Source of the DNA: Nematostella vectensis | Lineage: Eukaryota; Cnidaria; Anthozoa; Actiniaria; Edwardsiidae | Assembly (NCBI RefSeq): GCF_932526225.1 | Contig: NW_026019277.1 | Span: forward strand, 1 to 64,000 | Direction of reading: 5' to 3' | Length of the DNA: 64,000 nt | Shown here: in pieces, positions 1 to 15,312 of the stretch | How positions within the stretch are numbered: position 1 is the stretch's first letter | How the letters are laid out: every line of letters starts with the position of its first letter | The notes under the pieces: generated by a model | The model's input: the letters and a program-made list of their open reading frames with translations, nothing else | Database searches by the model: none | What the model was told of the DNA's origin: nothing | Made by a program: the position numbers and the translations under genes

Positions 1-3000
1 ATGTCTAATGATGTCTAATGATGATTAATGATGAGTAATGATGAGTAATGATGAGTAATGATGATTAATGATGAGTAATGATATGTAATGATGAGTAATG
101 ATGATCAATGATGAGTAATAATGAGTAATGATGATTAATGATGATTAATGATGATCAATGATGAGTAATGATGAGTAATGATGATTAATGATGAGTAATG
201 ATGATTATTGATGAGAAATGATGAGTAATGATGATTAAAAATGAGTAATGATGAGTAATGATGAGTAATGATGAGTAATGATGAGTAATGATGAGTAATG
301 ATGATTAATGATGAGTAATGATGATTAATGATGATTAATGATGATTAATGATGATTAATGATGATTAATGATGATCAATGATGATCAATGATGATTAATG
401 ATGATTAATGATGATTAATGATGATTAATGATGATCAATGATGATTAATGATGATTAATGATGATTTATGATGATCAATGATGATTTATGATGATTAATG
501 ATGATTAATGATGATTAATGATGATTAATGATGATTAATGATGATTAATGATGAGTAGTGATGATTAATGATGATTAATGATGATTAATGATGATTAATG
601 ATGATCAATGATGATCAATGATGATTAATGATGATTAATGATGATTAATGATGATTAATGATGATCAATGATGATTAATGATGATTAATGATGATTAATG
701 ATGATCAATGATGAGTGATGATGATTAATGATAATTAATGATGATTAATGATGATCAATGATGATTAATGATGATCAATGATGATTAATGATGATCAATG
801 ATGATTAATGATGATTTATGATAATCAATGATGATTAATGATGATTAATGATGATTAATGATGATTAATGATGATTAATGATGATTAATGATGATTAATG
901 ATGAGTAATGAAAATTAATGATGATTAATGATGAGTAATGATGAGTAATGATGAGTAATGATGATTAATGATGATTAATGATGATTTATGATGAGTAATG
1001 ATGATTAATGATGAGTAATGATGATTAATGATGATTAATGATGAGTAATGATGATTAATGATAAGTAATGAGGATTTATGATGATTAATGATGAGTAATG
1101 ATGATCAATAATGATTAATGATGATTAATGATGAGTAATGATGATTAATGATGAGTAATGATGATTAATGATGAGTAATGATGATTAATGATGATTTATG
1201 ATGATTAATGATGATTAATGATGATTTATGATGATTAATGATGATTAATGATGATCAATGATGATTAATGATGATTAATGATGATTAATGATGATTAATG
1301 ATGATCAATGATGATTAATGATGATTAATGATGATTAATGATGATTAATGATGATTTATGATGATCAATGATGATTAATGATGATTTATGATGATTAATG
1401 ATTATTAATGATGATTAATGATGATTAACGATGATTAATAATGATTAATGATGAGTAATGATGAGTAATGATGATTAATGATGATCAATGATGATTAATG
1501 ATGATTTATGATGGTTAATGATGATTAATGATGATCAATGATGATTAATGATGATTAATGATGATTAATGATGATTAATGATGATTTATGATGATTAATG
1601 ATGATTAATGATGATTTATGATGATAAATGATGATCAATGATGATTAATGATGATTAATGATGATTAATGATGAGTAATGATGATTAATGATGATTAATG
1701 ATGATCAATGATGAGTAATGATGAGTAATGATGATTTATGATGATTAATGATAATCAATGATGAGTAATGATGAGTAATGATGATTAATGATGAGTAATG
1801 ATGATTAATGATGAGTAATGATGAGTAATGATGATTAAAAATTAGTAATGATGAGTAATCATGAGTAATGATGATTAATGATGATTAATGATGAGTAATG
1901 ATGAGTAATGATGATTAATGATGAGTAATGATGATTAATGATGAGTAATGATGATTAATGATGATTAATGATGATTAATGATGATTAATGATGATTAATG
2001 ATGATTAATGATGATTAATGATGATCAATGATGATCAATGATGATTAATGATGATTAATGATGATTAATGATGATTAATGATGATCAATGATGATTAATG
2101 ATGATTAATGATGATTAATGATGATCAATGATGATTAATGATGATCAATGATGATTAATGATGATCAATGATGATTAATGATGATTTATGATGATCAATG
2201 ATGATTTATGATGATTGATGATGATTAATGATGATTAATGATGATTAATGATGATTAATGATGATTAATGATGAGTAGTGATGATTAATGATGATTAATG
2301 ATGAGTAATGATGATTAATGATGATTAATAATGATTAATGATGATTTATGATAATCAATGATGATTTATGATGATTTATGATGATTAATGATGATTAATG
2401 ATGATTAATGATGATTAATGATGATTAATGATGATTAATGATGATTAATGATGAGTAATGATGAGTAATGATGATTAATGATGATCAATGATGATTAATG
2501 ATGATTTATGATGGTTAATGATGATTAATGATGATCAATGATGATTAATGATGATTAATGATGATTAATGATGATTAATGATGATTTATGATGATTAATG
2601 ATGATCAATGATGATTTATGATGATTAATGATGATTAATGATGATTAATGATGATTAATGATGAGTAATGATGATTAATGATGATTAATGATGATCAATG
2701 ATGAGTAATGATGAGTAATGATGATTAATGATGATTAATGATGATCAATGATGAGTAATGATGAGTAATGATGATTAATGATGAGTAATGATGATTATTG
2801 ATGAGTAATGATGAGTAATGATGATTGAAAATGAGTAATGATGAGTAATGATGAGTAATGATGAGTAATGATGATTAATGATGAGTAATGATGAGTAATG
2901 ATGAGTAATGATGATTATTGATGAGTAATGATGAGTAATGATGATTAAAAATGAGTAATGATGAGTAATGATGAGTAATGATGAGTAATGATGATTAATG

Positions 3001-6000
3001 ATGAGTAATGATGAACAATGATGAGTAATGATGATTAATGATGAGTAATGATGATTAATGATGAGTAATGATGAGTAATGATGATTAATGATGAGTAATG
3101 ATGAGTAATGATGAGTAATGATGATCAATGATGATTAATGATGATTAATGATGATTAATGATGATCAATGATGATTAATGATGATCAATGATGATTAATG
3201 ATGATCAATGATGATTAATGATGATTTATGATGATCAATTATGATTTATGATGATTAATGATGATTAATGATGATTAATGATGATTAATGATGATTAATG
3301 ATGATTAATGATGAGTAGTGATGATTAATGATGATTAATGATGAGTAATGATGATTAATGATGATTAATGATGATTAATGATGATTTATGATAATCAATG
3401 ATGATTAATGATGATTTATGATGATTAATGATGATTAATGATGATTAATGATGATTAATGATGATTAATGATGAGTAATGATGATTAATGATAATTAATG
3501 ATGATTAATGATGATCAATGATGATTAATGATGATCAATGATGATTAATGATGATCAATGATGATTAATGATGATTTATGATAATCAATGATGATTAATG
3601 ATGATTAATGATGATTAATGATGATTAATGATGATTAATGATGATTAATGATGATTAATGATGAGTAATGAAAATTAATGATGATTAATGATGAGTAATG
3701 ATGAGTAATGATGAGTAATGATGATTAATGATGATTAATGATGATTTATGATGAGTAATGATGATTAATGATGAGTAATGATGATTAATGATGATTAATG
3801 ATGAGTAATGATGATTAATGATGAGTAATGAGGATTTATGATGATTAATGATGAGTAATGATGATCAATAATGATTAATGATGATTAATGATGAGTAATG
3901 ATGATTAATGATGAGTGATGATGATTAATGATGATCAATGATGATTAATGATGATTAATGATGATTAATGATGATTAATGATGATTTATGATGATTAATG
4001 ATGATTAATGATGATTTATGATGATTAATGATGATTAATGATGATTAATGATGATTAATGATGATTAATGATGAGTAATGATGATTAATGATGATTAATG
4101 ATGATCAATGATGAGTAATGATGAGTAATGATGATTAATGATGATTAATGATGATCAATGATGAGTAATGATGAGTAATGATGATTAATAATGAGTAATG
4201 ATGATTATTGATGAGTAATGATGAGTAATGATGATTAAAAATGAGTAATGATGAGTAATGATGAGTAATGATGAGTAATGATGAGTAATGATGATTATTG
4301 ATGGTAATGATGAGTAATGATGATTAAAAATGAGTAATGATGAGTAATGATGAGTAATGATGAGTAATGATGATTAATGATGAGTAATGATGAGTAATGA
4401 TGAGTAATGATGATTAATGATGAGTAATGATGATTAATGATGAGTAATGATGAGTAATGATGATTAATGATGAGTAATGATGATTAATGATGAGTAATGA
4501 TGTGTAATGATGATTAATGATGAGTAATCATGATTAATGATGAGTAATGATGATTAGAGATGTCTAATGATGTCTAATGATGATTAATGATGAGTAATGA
4601 TGAGTAATGATGAGTAATGATGATCAATGATGATTAATGATGATTAATGATGATTAATGATGATCAATGATGATTAATGATGATCAATGATGATTAATGA
4701 TGATCAATGATGATTAATGATGATTTATGATGATCAATGATGATTTATGATGATTAATGATGATTAATGATGATTAATGATGATTAATGATGATTAATGA
4801 TGATTAATGATGAGTAGTGATGATTAATGATGATTAATGATGAGTAATGATGATTAATGATGATTAATGATGATTAATGATGATTTATGATAATCAATGA
4901 TGATTAATGATGATTTATGATGATTAATGATGATTAATGATGATTAATGATGATTAAAGATGATTAATTATGAGTAATGATGATTAATGATAATTAATGA
5001 TGATTAATGATGATCAATGATGATTAATGATGATCAATGATGATTAATGATGATCAATCATGATTAATGATGATTTATGATAATCAATGATGATTAATGA
5101 TGATTAATGATGATTAATGATGATTAATGATGATTAATGATGATTAATGATGATTAATGATGAGTAATGAAAATTAATGATGATTAATGATGAGTAATGA
5201 TGAGTAATGATGAGTAATGATGATTAATGATGATTAATGATGATTTATGATGAGTAATGATGATTAATGATGAGTAATGATGATTAATGATGATTAATGA
5301 TGAGTAATGATGATTAATGATGAGTAATGAGGATTTATGATGATTAATGATGAGTAATGATGATCAATAATGATTAATGATGATTAATGATGAGTAATGA
5401 TGATTAATGATGAGTAATGATGATTAATGATGAGTAATGATGATTAATGATGATTTATGATGATTAATGATGATTAATGATGATTTATGATGATTAATGA
5501 TGATTAATGATGATCAATGATGATTAATGATGATTAATGATGATTAATGATGATTAATGATGATCAATGATGATTAATGATGATTAATGATGATTAATGA
5601 TGATTAATGATGATTTATGATGATCAATGATGATTAATGATGATTTATGATGATTAATGATGATTAATGATGATTAATGATGATTAATGATGATTAATAA
5701 TGATTAATGATGAGTAATGATGAGTAATGATGATTAATGGTGATCAATGATGATCAATGATGATTTATGATGGTTAATGATGATTAATGATGATCAATGA
5801 TGATTAATGATGATTAATGATGAATAATGATGATTAATGATGATTTATGATGATTAATGATGATTAATGATGATTTATGATGATTAATGATGATTAATGA
5901 TGATTAATGATGATCAATGATGAGTAATGATGAGTAATGATGATTAATGATGATTAATGATGATCAATGATGAGTAATGATGAGTAATGATGATTAATGA

Positions 6001-8110
6001 TGAATAATGATGATTGATGATGAGTAATGATGAGTAATGATGATTAAAAATTAGTAATGATGAGTAATCATGAGTAATGATGAGTAATGATGATTAATGA
6101 TGAGTAATGATGAGTAATGATGATTAATGATGAGTAATGATGATTAATGATGAGTAATGATGATTAATGATGATTAATGATGATTAATGATGATTAATGA
6201 TGATTAATGATGATTAATGATGATTAATGATGATCAATGATGATCAATGATGATTAATGATGATTAATGATGATTAATGATGATCAATGATGATTAATGA
6301 TGATTAATGATGATTAATGATGATCAATGATGATTAATGATGATCAATGATGATTAATGATGATCAATGATGATTAATGATGATTTATGATGATCAATGA
6401 TGATTTATGATGATTGATGATGATTAATGATGATTAATGATGATTAATGATGATTAATGATGATTAATGATGAGTAGTGATGATTAATGATGATTAATGA
6501 TGAGTAATGATGATTAATGATGATTAATAATGATTAATGATGATTTATGATAATCAATGATGATTAATGATGATTTATGATGATTAATGATGATTAATGA
6601 TGATTAATGATGATTAATGATGATTAATGATGATTAATGATGATTAATGATGAGTAATGATGAGTAATGATGATTAATGATGATCAATGATGATTAATGA
6701 TGATTTATGATGGTTAATGATGATTAATGATGATCAATGATGATTAATGATGATTAATGATGATTAATGATGATTAATGATGATTTATGATGATTAATGA
6801 TGATTAATGATGATTTATGATGATTAATGATGATTAATGATGATTAATAATGATTAATGATGATTAATGATGAGTAATGATGATTAATGATGATTAATGA
6901 TGATCAATGATGAGTAATGATGAGTAATGATGATTAATGATGATTAATGATGATCAATGATGAGTAATGATGAGTAATGATGATTAATGATGAGTAATGA
7001 TGATTATTGATGAGTAATGATGAGTAATGATGATTGAAAATGAGTAATGATGAGTAATGATGAGTAATGATGAGTAATGATGATTAATGATGAGTAATGA
7101 TGAGTAATGATGAGTAATGATGATTATTGATGAGTAATGATGAGTAATGATGATTAAAAATGAGTAATGATGAGTAATGATGAGTAATGATGAGTAATGA
7201 TGATTAATGATGAGTAATGATGAGTAATGATGAGTAATGATGATTAATGATGAGTAATGATGAGTAATGATGAGTAATGATGAGTAATGATGAGTAATGA
7301 TGAGTAATGATGAGTAATGATGAGTAATGATGAGTAATGATGAGTAATGATGAGTAATGACGAGTAATGATGAGTATTGACGATTAATGATGAGTGATGA
7401 TGAGTAATGATGAGTAATGATGAGTAATGATGAGTAATGATGAGTAATGATGAGTAATGATGATTAATGATGAGTAATGATATGTAATGATGAGTAATGA
7501 TGATTAATGATGAGTAATGATGATTAATGATGAGTAATGATGAGTAATGATGAGTAATGATGAGTAATGATGAGTAATGATGAGTAATGATGATTAATGA
7601 TGAGTAATGATGATTAATGATGATTAATGATGAGTAATGATGATTAATGATGAGTAATGAGGATTTATGATGATTAATGATGAGTAATGATGATCAATAA
7701 TGATTAATGATGATTAATGATGAGTAATGATGATTAATGATGAGTAATGATGATTAATGATGAGTATTGATGATTAATGATGATTTATGATGATTAATGA
7801 TGATTAATGATGATTTATGATGATTAATGATGATTAATGATGATCAATGATGATTAATGATGATTAATGATGATTAATGATGATTAATGATGATCAATGA
7901 TGATGAATGATGATTAATGATGATTAATGATGATCAATGATGATTAATGATGATCAATGATGATTAATAATGATCAATGATGATTAATGATGATCAATGA
8001 TGATTAATGATGATTTATGATGATCAATGATGATTTATGATGATTTATGATGATTGATGATTATTAATGATGATCAATGATGATCAATGATGATTAATGA
8101 TGATTTATTA
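1..8110. repeat. 10-bp minisatellite array, block 1
   Basis: About 810 tandem copies of ATGATTAATG and its variants ATGAGTAATG, ATGATCAATG and ATGATTTATG. Substitutions concentrate at unit positions 5-8; the flanking ATGA and ATG are nearly constant. Bases 1-4300 hold the 10-bp register without an indel. A one-base deletion at about 4301-4310 shifts the register, which then holds again to the end of the block. Rare units act as landmarks: AAAATTAATG at about 911, 3671 and 5170, and the GGATTTATG unit at about 1072, 3832, 5330 and 7660. They show that blocks of roughly 1.5-2.8 kb have been duplicated inside the array. No gene is present; reading frames here follow the repeat. Confidence 0.97.
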
Positions 8111-8262
8111 CGGGTCCGCCGTAATTGGCCTAGCTGTGGCGGATACCCTGCCCTTTCGTTATTGTATGTATTTATGTTCTGTTTCTCATGTATAACGTAT
8201 TATGTATGTGTATTTTTTTTCTCCGTGGGCAAAGTCAATAAATTATAAAAAATTTTAAAAAT
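8111..8262 (+). mobile_element. 152-bp retroelement 3' end inside the minisatellite (copy 1)
   Basis: Unique sequence interrupts the 10-bp array. It starts GC-rich (CGGGTCCGCCG), passes through a T-rich stretch with T8, and ends with a polyadenylation signal (CAATAAATTATAAAA) and an A-rich tail. This layout is typical of a severely 5'-truncated non-LTR retrotransposon 3' UTR on the plus strand. No coding sequence remains, so the family cannot be named. The same sequence recurs 7050 bp downstream with no difference that I can see. Confidence 0.7.
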
Positions 8263-9904
8263 ATGATGATCAATGATGATTAATGATGATTAATTATGAT
8301 TAATGATGATCAATGATGATTAATGATGATCAATGATGATTAATGATGATCAATGATGCTTAATGATGATTTATGATGATCAATGATGATTTATGATGAT
8401 CAATGATATTTAATGATGATTTATAATGATCAATGATGATTAATGATGATCAATGATGATTTATGATGATTTATGATGATCAATGATGATTTATGATGAT
8501 TAATGATGATCAATGATGATTAATGATGATCAATGATGATTAATGATGATTAATGATGATCAATGATGATTAATGATGATCAATGATGATCAATGATGAT
8601 TAATGATGATTTATGATGATTAATGATGATGAGTAATGATGATTAATGATGAGTAATGATGATTTATGATGATCAATGATGATTAATGATGATTTATGAT
8701 GATTAATGATGATGAGTAATGATGATTAATGATGAGTAATGATGATTAATGATGATTAATGATGATTAATGATGATCAATGATGATTAATGATGATCAAT
8801 GATGATTAATGATGATTTATGATGATCAATGATGATCAATGATGATTTATGATGATTAATGATAATTAATGATGATTATTGATGATTAATGATGATTAAT
8901 GATGATTAATGATGATAAATGATGATTAATGATGAGAAATTATGATCAATGATGATTAATGATGATTAATGATGAGTAATGATGATTAATGATAAGTAAT
9001 GATGATTAATGATGATTAATGATGATTAATGATGATTAATGATGATTAATGATGATTAATGATGAGTAATGATGATTAATGATGATTAATGATGAGTAAT
9101 GATGAGTAATGATGAGTAATGATGATTAATGATGATTAATGATGATTTATGATGAGTAATGATGATTAATGATGAGTAATGATGATTAATGATGATTAAT
9201 GATGAGTAATGATGATTAATGATGAGTAATGAGGATTTATGATGATTAATGATGAGTAATGATGATCAATGATGATTAATGATGATTAATGATGAGTAAT
9301 GATGATTAATGATGAGTAATGATGATTAATGATGAGTAATGATGATTAATGATGATTTATGATGATTAATGATGATTAATGATGATTTATGATGATTAAT
9401 GATGATTAATGATGATCAATGATGATTAATGATGATTAATGATGATTAATGATGATTAATGATGATCAATGATGATTAATGATGATTAATGATGATTAAT
9501 GATGATCAATGATGATTAATGATGATCAATGATGATTAATGATGATCAATGATGATTAATGATGATCAATGATGATTAATGATGATTTATGATGATCAAT
9601 GATGATTTATGATGATTTATGATGATTAATGATTATTAATGATGATCAATGATGATTAATGATGATTTATGATGATCAATGATGATTAATGATGATCAAT
9701 GATGATTAATGATGATTTATGATGATCAATGATGATTAATGATGACTTATGATGATTAATGATGATGAGTAATGATGATTAATGATGAGTAATGATGATT
9801 TATGAAGATCAATGATGATTAATGATGATTTATGATGATTAATGATGATGAGTAATGATGATTAATGATGAGTAATGATGATTAATAATGATTAATGATG
9901 ATTA
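8263..9904. repeat. 10-bp minisatellite array, block 2
   Basis: The ATGATNNATG array continues. This block is richer in ATGATCAATG and ATGATTTATG units than block 1 and carries several three-base insertions (GATGATGAGTAATG) that change the register, for example near 8630, 8710 and 9770. The first part, with rare units ATGCTTAATG and ATATTTAATG, is repeated after the second retroelement tail (from 15313), so the tail and its flank were copied together. Confidence 0.95.
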
Positions 9905-10713
9905 GCGATACCCCAGAGGGTCTGCAGTCTTTACTTACATCGTACAATGAACTTGCTAAGAGAATGGGGATGCGCATTAACACTAAAAAGACGGAGACTA
10001 TGTGTATTGGTAATACTGCCGACTTTTATGTTGATGGCATTAAGCTGGTCAATGTTACTCACTTTAAATACCTTGGTAGTATCCTGTCAAGTGACTGCTC
10101 AATGAGAGCGGAGCTCACATCTCGTATACAAGCTGTATCATGTGCTTATGGTCGCCTTCGAAAGAGAGTTTTCGACTCACGTGATCTCACTGTACCAACC
10201 AAGATCGCTGTTTATAATCAATGTCTAATGCCTCTCTTATTGTACGGTAGTGAGACATGGACTGTATATCAGCATGAAGTTAGAGAACTTCGTACTCTGC
10301 AACAACGCCATTTACGCCTAATCCTCAAGATCAAGTGGGATGACTATATAAGCAATGAAGACGTCCTCCGTCGCGCAAACGTAGATGATATTGAAACAAA
10401 ATTAGCTAGAAATCGTCTCCGCTGGCTTGGTCACCTCTGCCGAATGGACGATGACAGAGTGCCTAAGCAGCTGTTATTTTCGGAGCTAGAACACGGGTCT
10501 CGCCCAGTTGGTCGTCCTAGACTAAGATTCAAGGACATTTTGAAAAAAGACCTCAAAATTGGATGCGTCCTTGAAGTGTGGAACTATCATGTACATAATA
10601 GAAAGGAATGGTGGGCGATCACAAATAACATCTGCACGTCATACGACAAAAGAAGATATGAAACATATTTAAAACAAAGGGAAGCTCGCCGTAAAAGGGC
10701 GGAGAACAGTTAA
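9895..10713 (+). pseudogene. C-terminal remnant of LINE reverse-transcriptase protein
   Basis: An open frame of 272 codons. The first three or four residues come from the minisatellite (ATG ATG ATT), so the apparent start is supplied by the repeat. LINE sequence begins just downstream of where the catalytic F/Y-x-D-D motif should lie; the palm active site is absent. Retained RT thumb and C-terminal landmarks include KKTETM (residues 31-36), YLGS (59-62), YGSETWT (117-123), RLRWLGH (174-180) and GRPRLRFKD (206-214). The same landmarks occur in the 959-residue LINE protein at 57677-60556, but this one ends in a basic tail without a C2H2 finger, so it is a different family. It cannot be an active polymerase. 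The C-terminal frame is undamaged, suggesting fairly recent insertion. Confidence 0.88.
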
Positions 10714-10757
10714 ATACAAACTGTGTTATACCCGTTCGCGGGTGCAGGCGCTTATGG
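9905..10757 (+). mobile_element. 5'-truncated RTE-like LINE insertion
   Basis: An 853-bp non-repetitive insert in the 10-bp array. TGATGATTA is found on both sides (9896-9904 and 10758-10766), compatible with a 9-bp target-site duplication, although the array offers such matches by chance. The insert holds the C-terminal part of a LINE reverse-transcriptase protein, a stop at 10711-10713, and a 44-bp 3' UTR ending CGCTTATGG directly before TGATGA repeats. Short 3' UTRs and short-repeat 3' tails are known in RTE-type LINEs. A paralogous empty site is visible near 16780-16800, where the flanking variant units match but the insert is absent. Confidence 0.85.
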
Positions 10758-13700
10758 TGATGATTAATGATGATCAATGATGATTAATGATGATCAATGA
10801 TGATTAATGATGATTTATGATGATCAATGATGATTAATGATGATTTATGATGATTAATGATGATTAATGATGATTAATGATGATTAATGATGATTAATGA
10901 TGATAAATGATGATTAATGATGAGAAATTATGATCAATGATGATTAATGATGATTAATGATGAGTAATGATGATTAATGATAAGTAATGATGATTAATGA
11001 TGATTAATGATGATTAATGATGATTAATGATGATTAATGATGATTAATGATGAGTAATGATGATTAATGATGATTAATGATGAGTAATGATGAGTAATGA
11101 TGAGTAATGATGATTAATGATGATTAATGATGATTTATGATGAGTAATGATGATTAATGATGAGTAATGATGATTAATGATGATTAATGATGAGTAATGA
11201 TGATTAATGATGAGTAATGAGGATTTATGATGATTAATGATGAGTAATGATGATCAATGATGATTAATGATGATTAATGATGAGTAATGATGATTAATGA
11301 TGAGTAATGATGATTAATAATGAGTAATGATGATTAATGATGATTTATGATGATTAATGATGATTAATGATGATTTATGATGATTAATGATGATTAATGA
11401 TGATCAATGATGATTGATGATGATCAATGATGAGTAATGATGAGTAATGATGATTTATGATGATCAATGATGATCAATGATGAGTAATGATGAGTAATGA
11501 TGATTAATGATGAGTAATGATGATTAATGATGAGTAATGATGAGTAATGATGATTAAAAATTAGTAATGATGAGTAATCATGAGTAATGATGAGTAATGA
11601 TGATTAATGATGAGTAATGATGAGTAATGATGATTAATGATGATTAATGATGATTAATGATGAGTAATGTAGATTAATGATGATTAATGATGATTAATGA
11701 TGATTAATGATGATTAATGATGATTAATGATGATTAATGATGATCAATGATGATCAATGATGATTAATGATGATTAATGATGATTAATGATGATTAATGA
11801 TGATCAATGATGATTAATGATGATTAATGATGATTAATGATGATCAATGATGATTAATGATGATCAATGATGATTAATGATGATCAATGATGATTAATGA
11901 TGATTTATGATGATCAATGATGATTTATGATGATTGATGATGATTAATGATGATTAATGATGATTAATGATGATTAATGATGATTAATGATGAGTAGTGA
12001 TGATTAATGATGATTAATGATGAGTAATGATGATTAATGATGATTAATAATGATTAATGATGATTTATGATAATCAATGATGATTTATGATGATTTATGA
12101 TGATTAATGATGATTAATGATGATTAATGATGATTAATGATGATTAATGATGATTAATGATGATTAATGATGAGTAATGATGAGTAATGATGATTAATGA
12201 TGATCAATGATGATTAATGATGATTTATGATGGTTAATGATGATTAATGATGATCAATGATGATTAATGATGATTAATGATGATTAATGATGATTAATGA
12301 TGATTTATGATGATTAATGATGATCAATGATGATTTATGATGATTAATGATGATTAATGATGATTAATGATGATTAATGATGATTAATGATGAGTAATGA
12401 TGATTAATGATGATTAATGATGATCAATGATGAGTAATGATGAGTAATGATGATTAATGATGATTAATGATGATCAATGATGAGTAATGATGAGTAATGA
12501 TGATTAATGATGAGTAATGATGATTATTGATGAGTAATGATGAGTAATGATGATTGAAAATGAGTAATGATGAGTAATGATGAGTAATGATGAGTAATGA
12601 TGATTAATGATGAGTAATGATGAGTAATGATGAGTAATGATGATTATTGATGAGTAATGATGAGTAATGATGATTAAAAATGAGTAATGATGAGTAATGA
12701 TGAGTAATGATGAGTAATGATGATTAATGATGAGTAATGATGAACAATGATGAGTAATGATGATTAATGATGAGTAATGATGATTAATGATGAGTAATGA
12801 TGAGTAATGATGATTAATGATGAGTAATGATGAGTAATGATGAGTAATGATGATCAATGATGATTAATGATGATTAATGATGATTAATGATGATCAATGA
12901 TGATTAATGATGATCAATGATGATTAATGATGATCAATGATGATTAATGATGATTTATGATGATCAATTATGATTTATGATGATTAATGATGATTAATGA
13001 TGATTAATGATGATTAATGATGATTAATGATGATTAATGATGAGTAGTGATGATTAATGATGATTAATGATGAGTAATGATGATTAATGATGATTAATGA
13101 TGATTAATGATGATTTATGATAATCAATGATGATTAATGATGATTTATGATGATTAATGATGATTAATGATGATTAATGATGATTAATGATGATTAATGA
13201 TGAGTAATGATGATTAATGATAATTAATGATGATTAATGATGATCAATGATGATTAATGATGATCAATGATGATTAATGATGATCAATGATGATTAATGA
13301 TGATTTATGATAATCAATGATGATTAATGATGATTAATGATGATTAATGATGATTAATGATGATTAATGATGATTAATGATGATTAATGATGAGTAATGA
13401 AAATTAATGATGATTAATGATGAGTAATGATGAGTAATGATGAGTAATGATGATTAATGATGATTAATGATGATTTATGATGAGTAATGATGATTAATGA
13501 TGAGTAATGATGATTAATGATGATTAATGATGAGTAATGATGATTAATGATGAGTAATGAGGATTTATGATGATTAATGATGAGTAATGATGATCAATAA
13601 TGATTAATGATGATTAATGATGAGTAATGATGATTAATGATGAGTGATGATGATTAATGATGATCAATGATGATTAATGATGATTAATGATGATTAATGA

Positions 13701-15160
13701 TGATTAATGATGATTTATGATGATTAATGATGATTAATGATGATTTATGATGATTAATGATGATTAATGATGATTAATGATGATTAATGATGATTAATGA
13801 TGAGTAATGATGATTAATGATGATTAATGATGATCAATGATGACTAATGATGAGTAATGATGATTAATGATGATTAATGATGATCAATGATGAGTAATGA
13901 TGAGTAATGATGATTAATAATGAGTAATGATGATTATTGATGAGTAATGATGAGTAATGATGATTAAAAATGAGTAATGATGAGTAATGATGAGTAATGA
14001 TGAGTAATGATGATTAAAAATGAGTAATGATGAGTAATGATGAGTAATGATGAGTAATGATGATTAATGATGAGTAATGATGAGTAATGATGAGTAATGA
14101 TGATTAATGATGAGTAATGATGATTAATGATGAGTAATGATGAGTAATGATGATTAATGATGAGTAATGATGAGTAATGATGAGTAATGATGATCAATGA
14201 TGATTAATGATGATTAATGATGATTAATGATGATCAATGATGATTAATGATGATCAATGATGATTAATGATGATCAATGATAATTAATGATGATTTATGA
14301 TGATCAATGATGATTTATGATGATTAATGATGATTAATGATGATTAATGATGATTAATGATGATTAATGATGATTAATGATGAGTAGTGATGATTAATGA
14401 TGATTAATGATGAGTAATGATGATTAATGATGATTAATGATGATTAATGATGATTTATGATAATCAATGATGATTAATGATGATTTATGATGATTAATGA
14501 TGATTAATGATGATTAATGATGATTAATGATGATTAATGATGAGTAATGATGATTAATGATAATTAATGATGATTAATGATGATCAATGATGATTAATGA
14601 TGATCAATGATGATTAATGATGATCAATGATGATTAATGATGATTTATGATAATCAATGATGATTAATGATGATTAATGATGATTAATGATGATTAATGA
14701 TGATTAATGATGATTAATGATGATTAATGATGAGTAATGAAAATTAATGATGATTAATGATAAGTAATGATGAGTAATGATGAGTAATGATGATTAATGA
14801 TGATTAATGATGATTTATGATGAGTAATGATGATTAATGATGATTAATGATGATTAATGATGATTAATGATGATTAATGATGATTAATGATGAGTAATGA
14901 AAATTAATGATGATTAATGATGAGTAATGATGAGTAATGATGAGTAATGATGATTAATGATGATTAATGATGATTTATGATGAGTAATGATGATTAATGA
15001 TGAGTAATGATGATTAATGATGATTAATGATGAGTAATGATGATTAATGATGATTAATGATGATTTATGATGATCAATGATGATTTATGATGATTTATGA
15101 TGATTGATGATTATTAATGATGATCAATGATGATCAATGATGATTAATGATGATTTATTA
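10758..15160. repeat. 10-bp minisatellite array, block 3
   Basis: Continuation of the ATGATNNATG array. Much of 11550-14030 repeats the order of variant units seen in 1831-4300, about 9.72-9.73 kb upstream. The shared landmarks are the unit string with ATTAGTAATG and GAGTAATCATG (about 1831 and 11550) and a 354-bp segment with identical variant order (2775-3128 and 12504-12857). AAAATTAATG markers at about 13400, 14740 and 14900 mark further local duplication, including one of about 160 bp. Confidence 0.95.
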
Positions 15161-15312
15161 CGGGTCCGCCGTAATTGGCCTAGCTGTGGCGGATACCCTG
15201 CCCTTTCGTTATTGTATGTATTTATGTTCTGTTTCTCATGTATAACGTATTATGTATGTGTATTTTTTTTCTCCGTGGGCAAAGTCAATAAATTATAAAA
15301 AATTTTAAAAAT
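15161..15312 (+). mobile_element. 152-bp retroelement 3' end inside the minisatellite (copy 2)
   Basis: Same length and, as far as I can compare by eye, same sequence as 8111-8262, including the T8 run, the polyadenylation signal and the A-rich tail. Both copies sit between the same array variants (TGATTTATTA on the left, ATATGATGATCAATG on the right). It is therefore a copy made by duplication of the array, not an independent insertion. Confidence 0.7.

Noticed and set aside
2775-3128. 117-codon minus-strand frame rich in His, Tyr, Ser and Ile (repeated at 12504-12857, shorter at 13964-14197)
   Set aside because: It is the 10-bp satellite read through. A 30-bp period gives a 10-residue period, and the frame stays open only where every third unit is the AGTAATG variant, which avoids a TAA.
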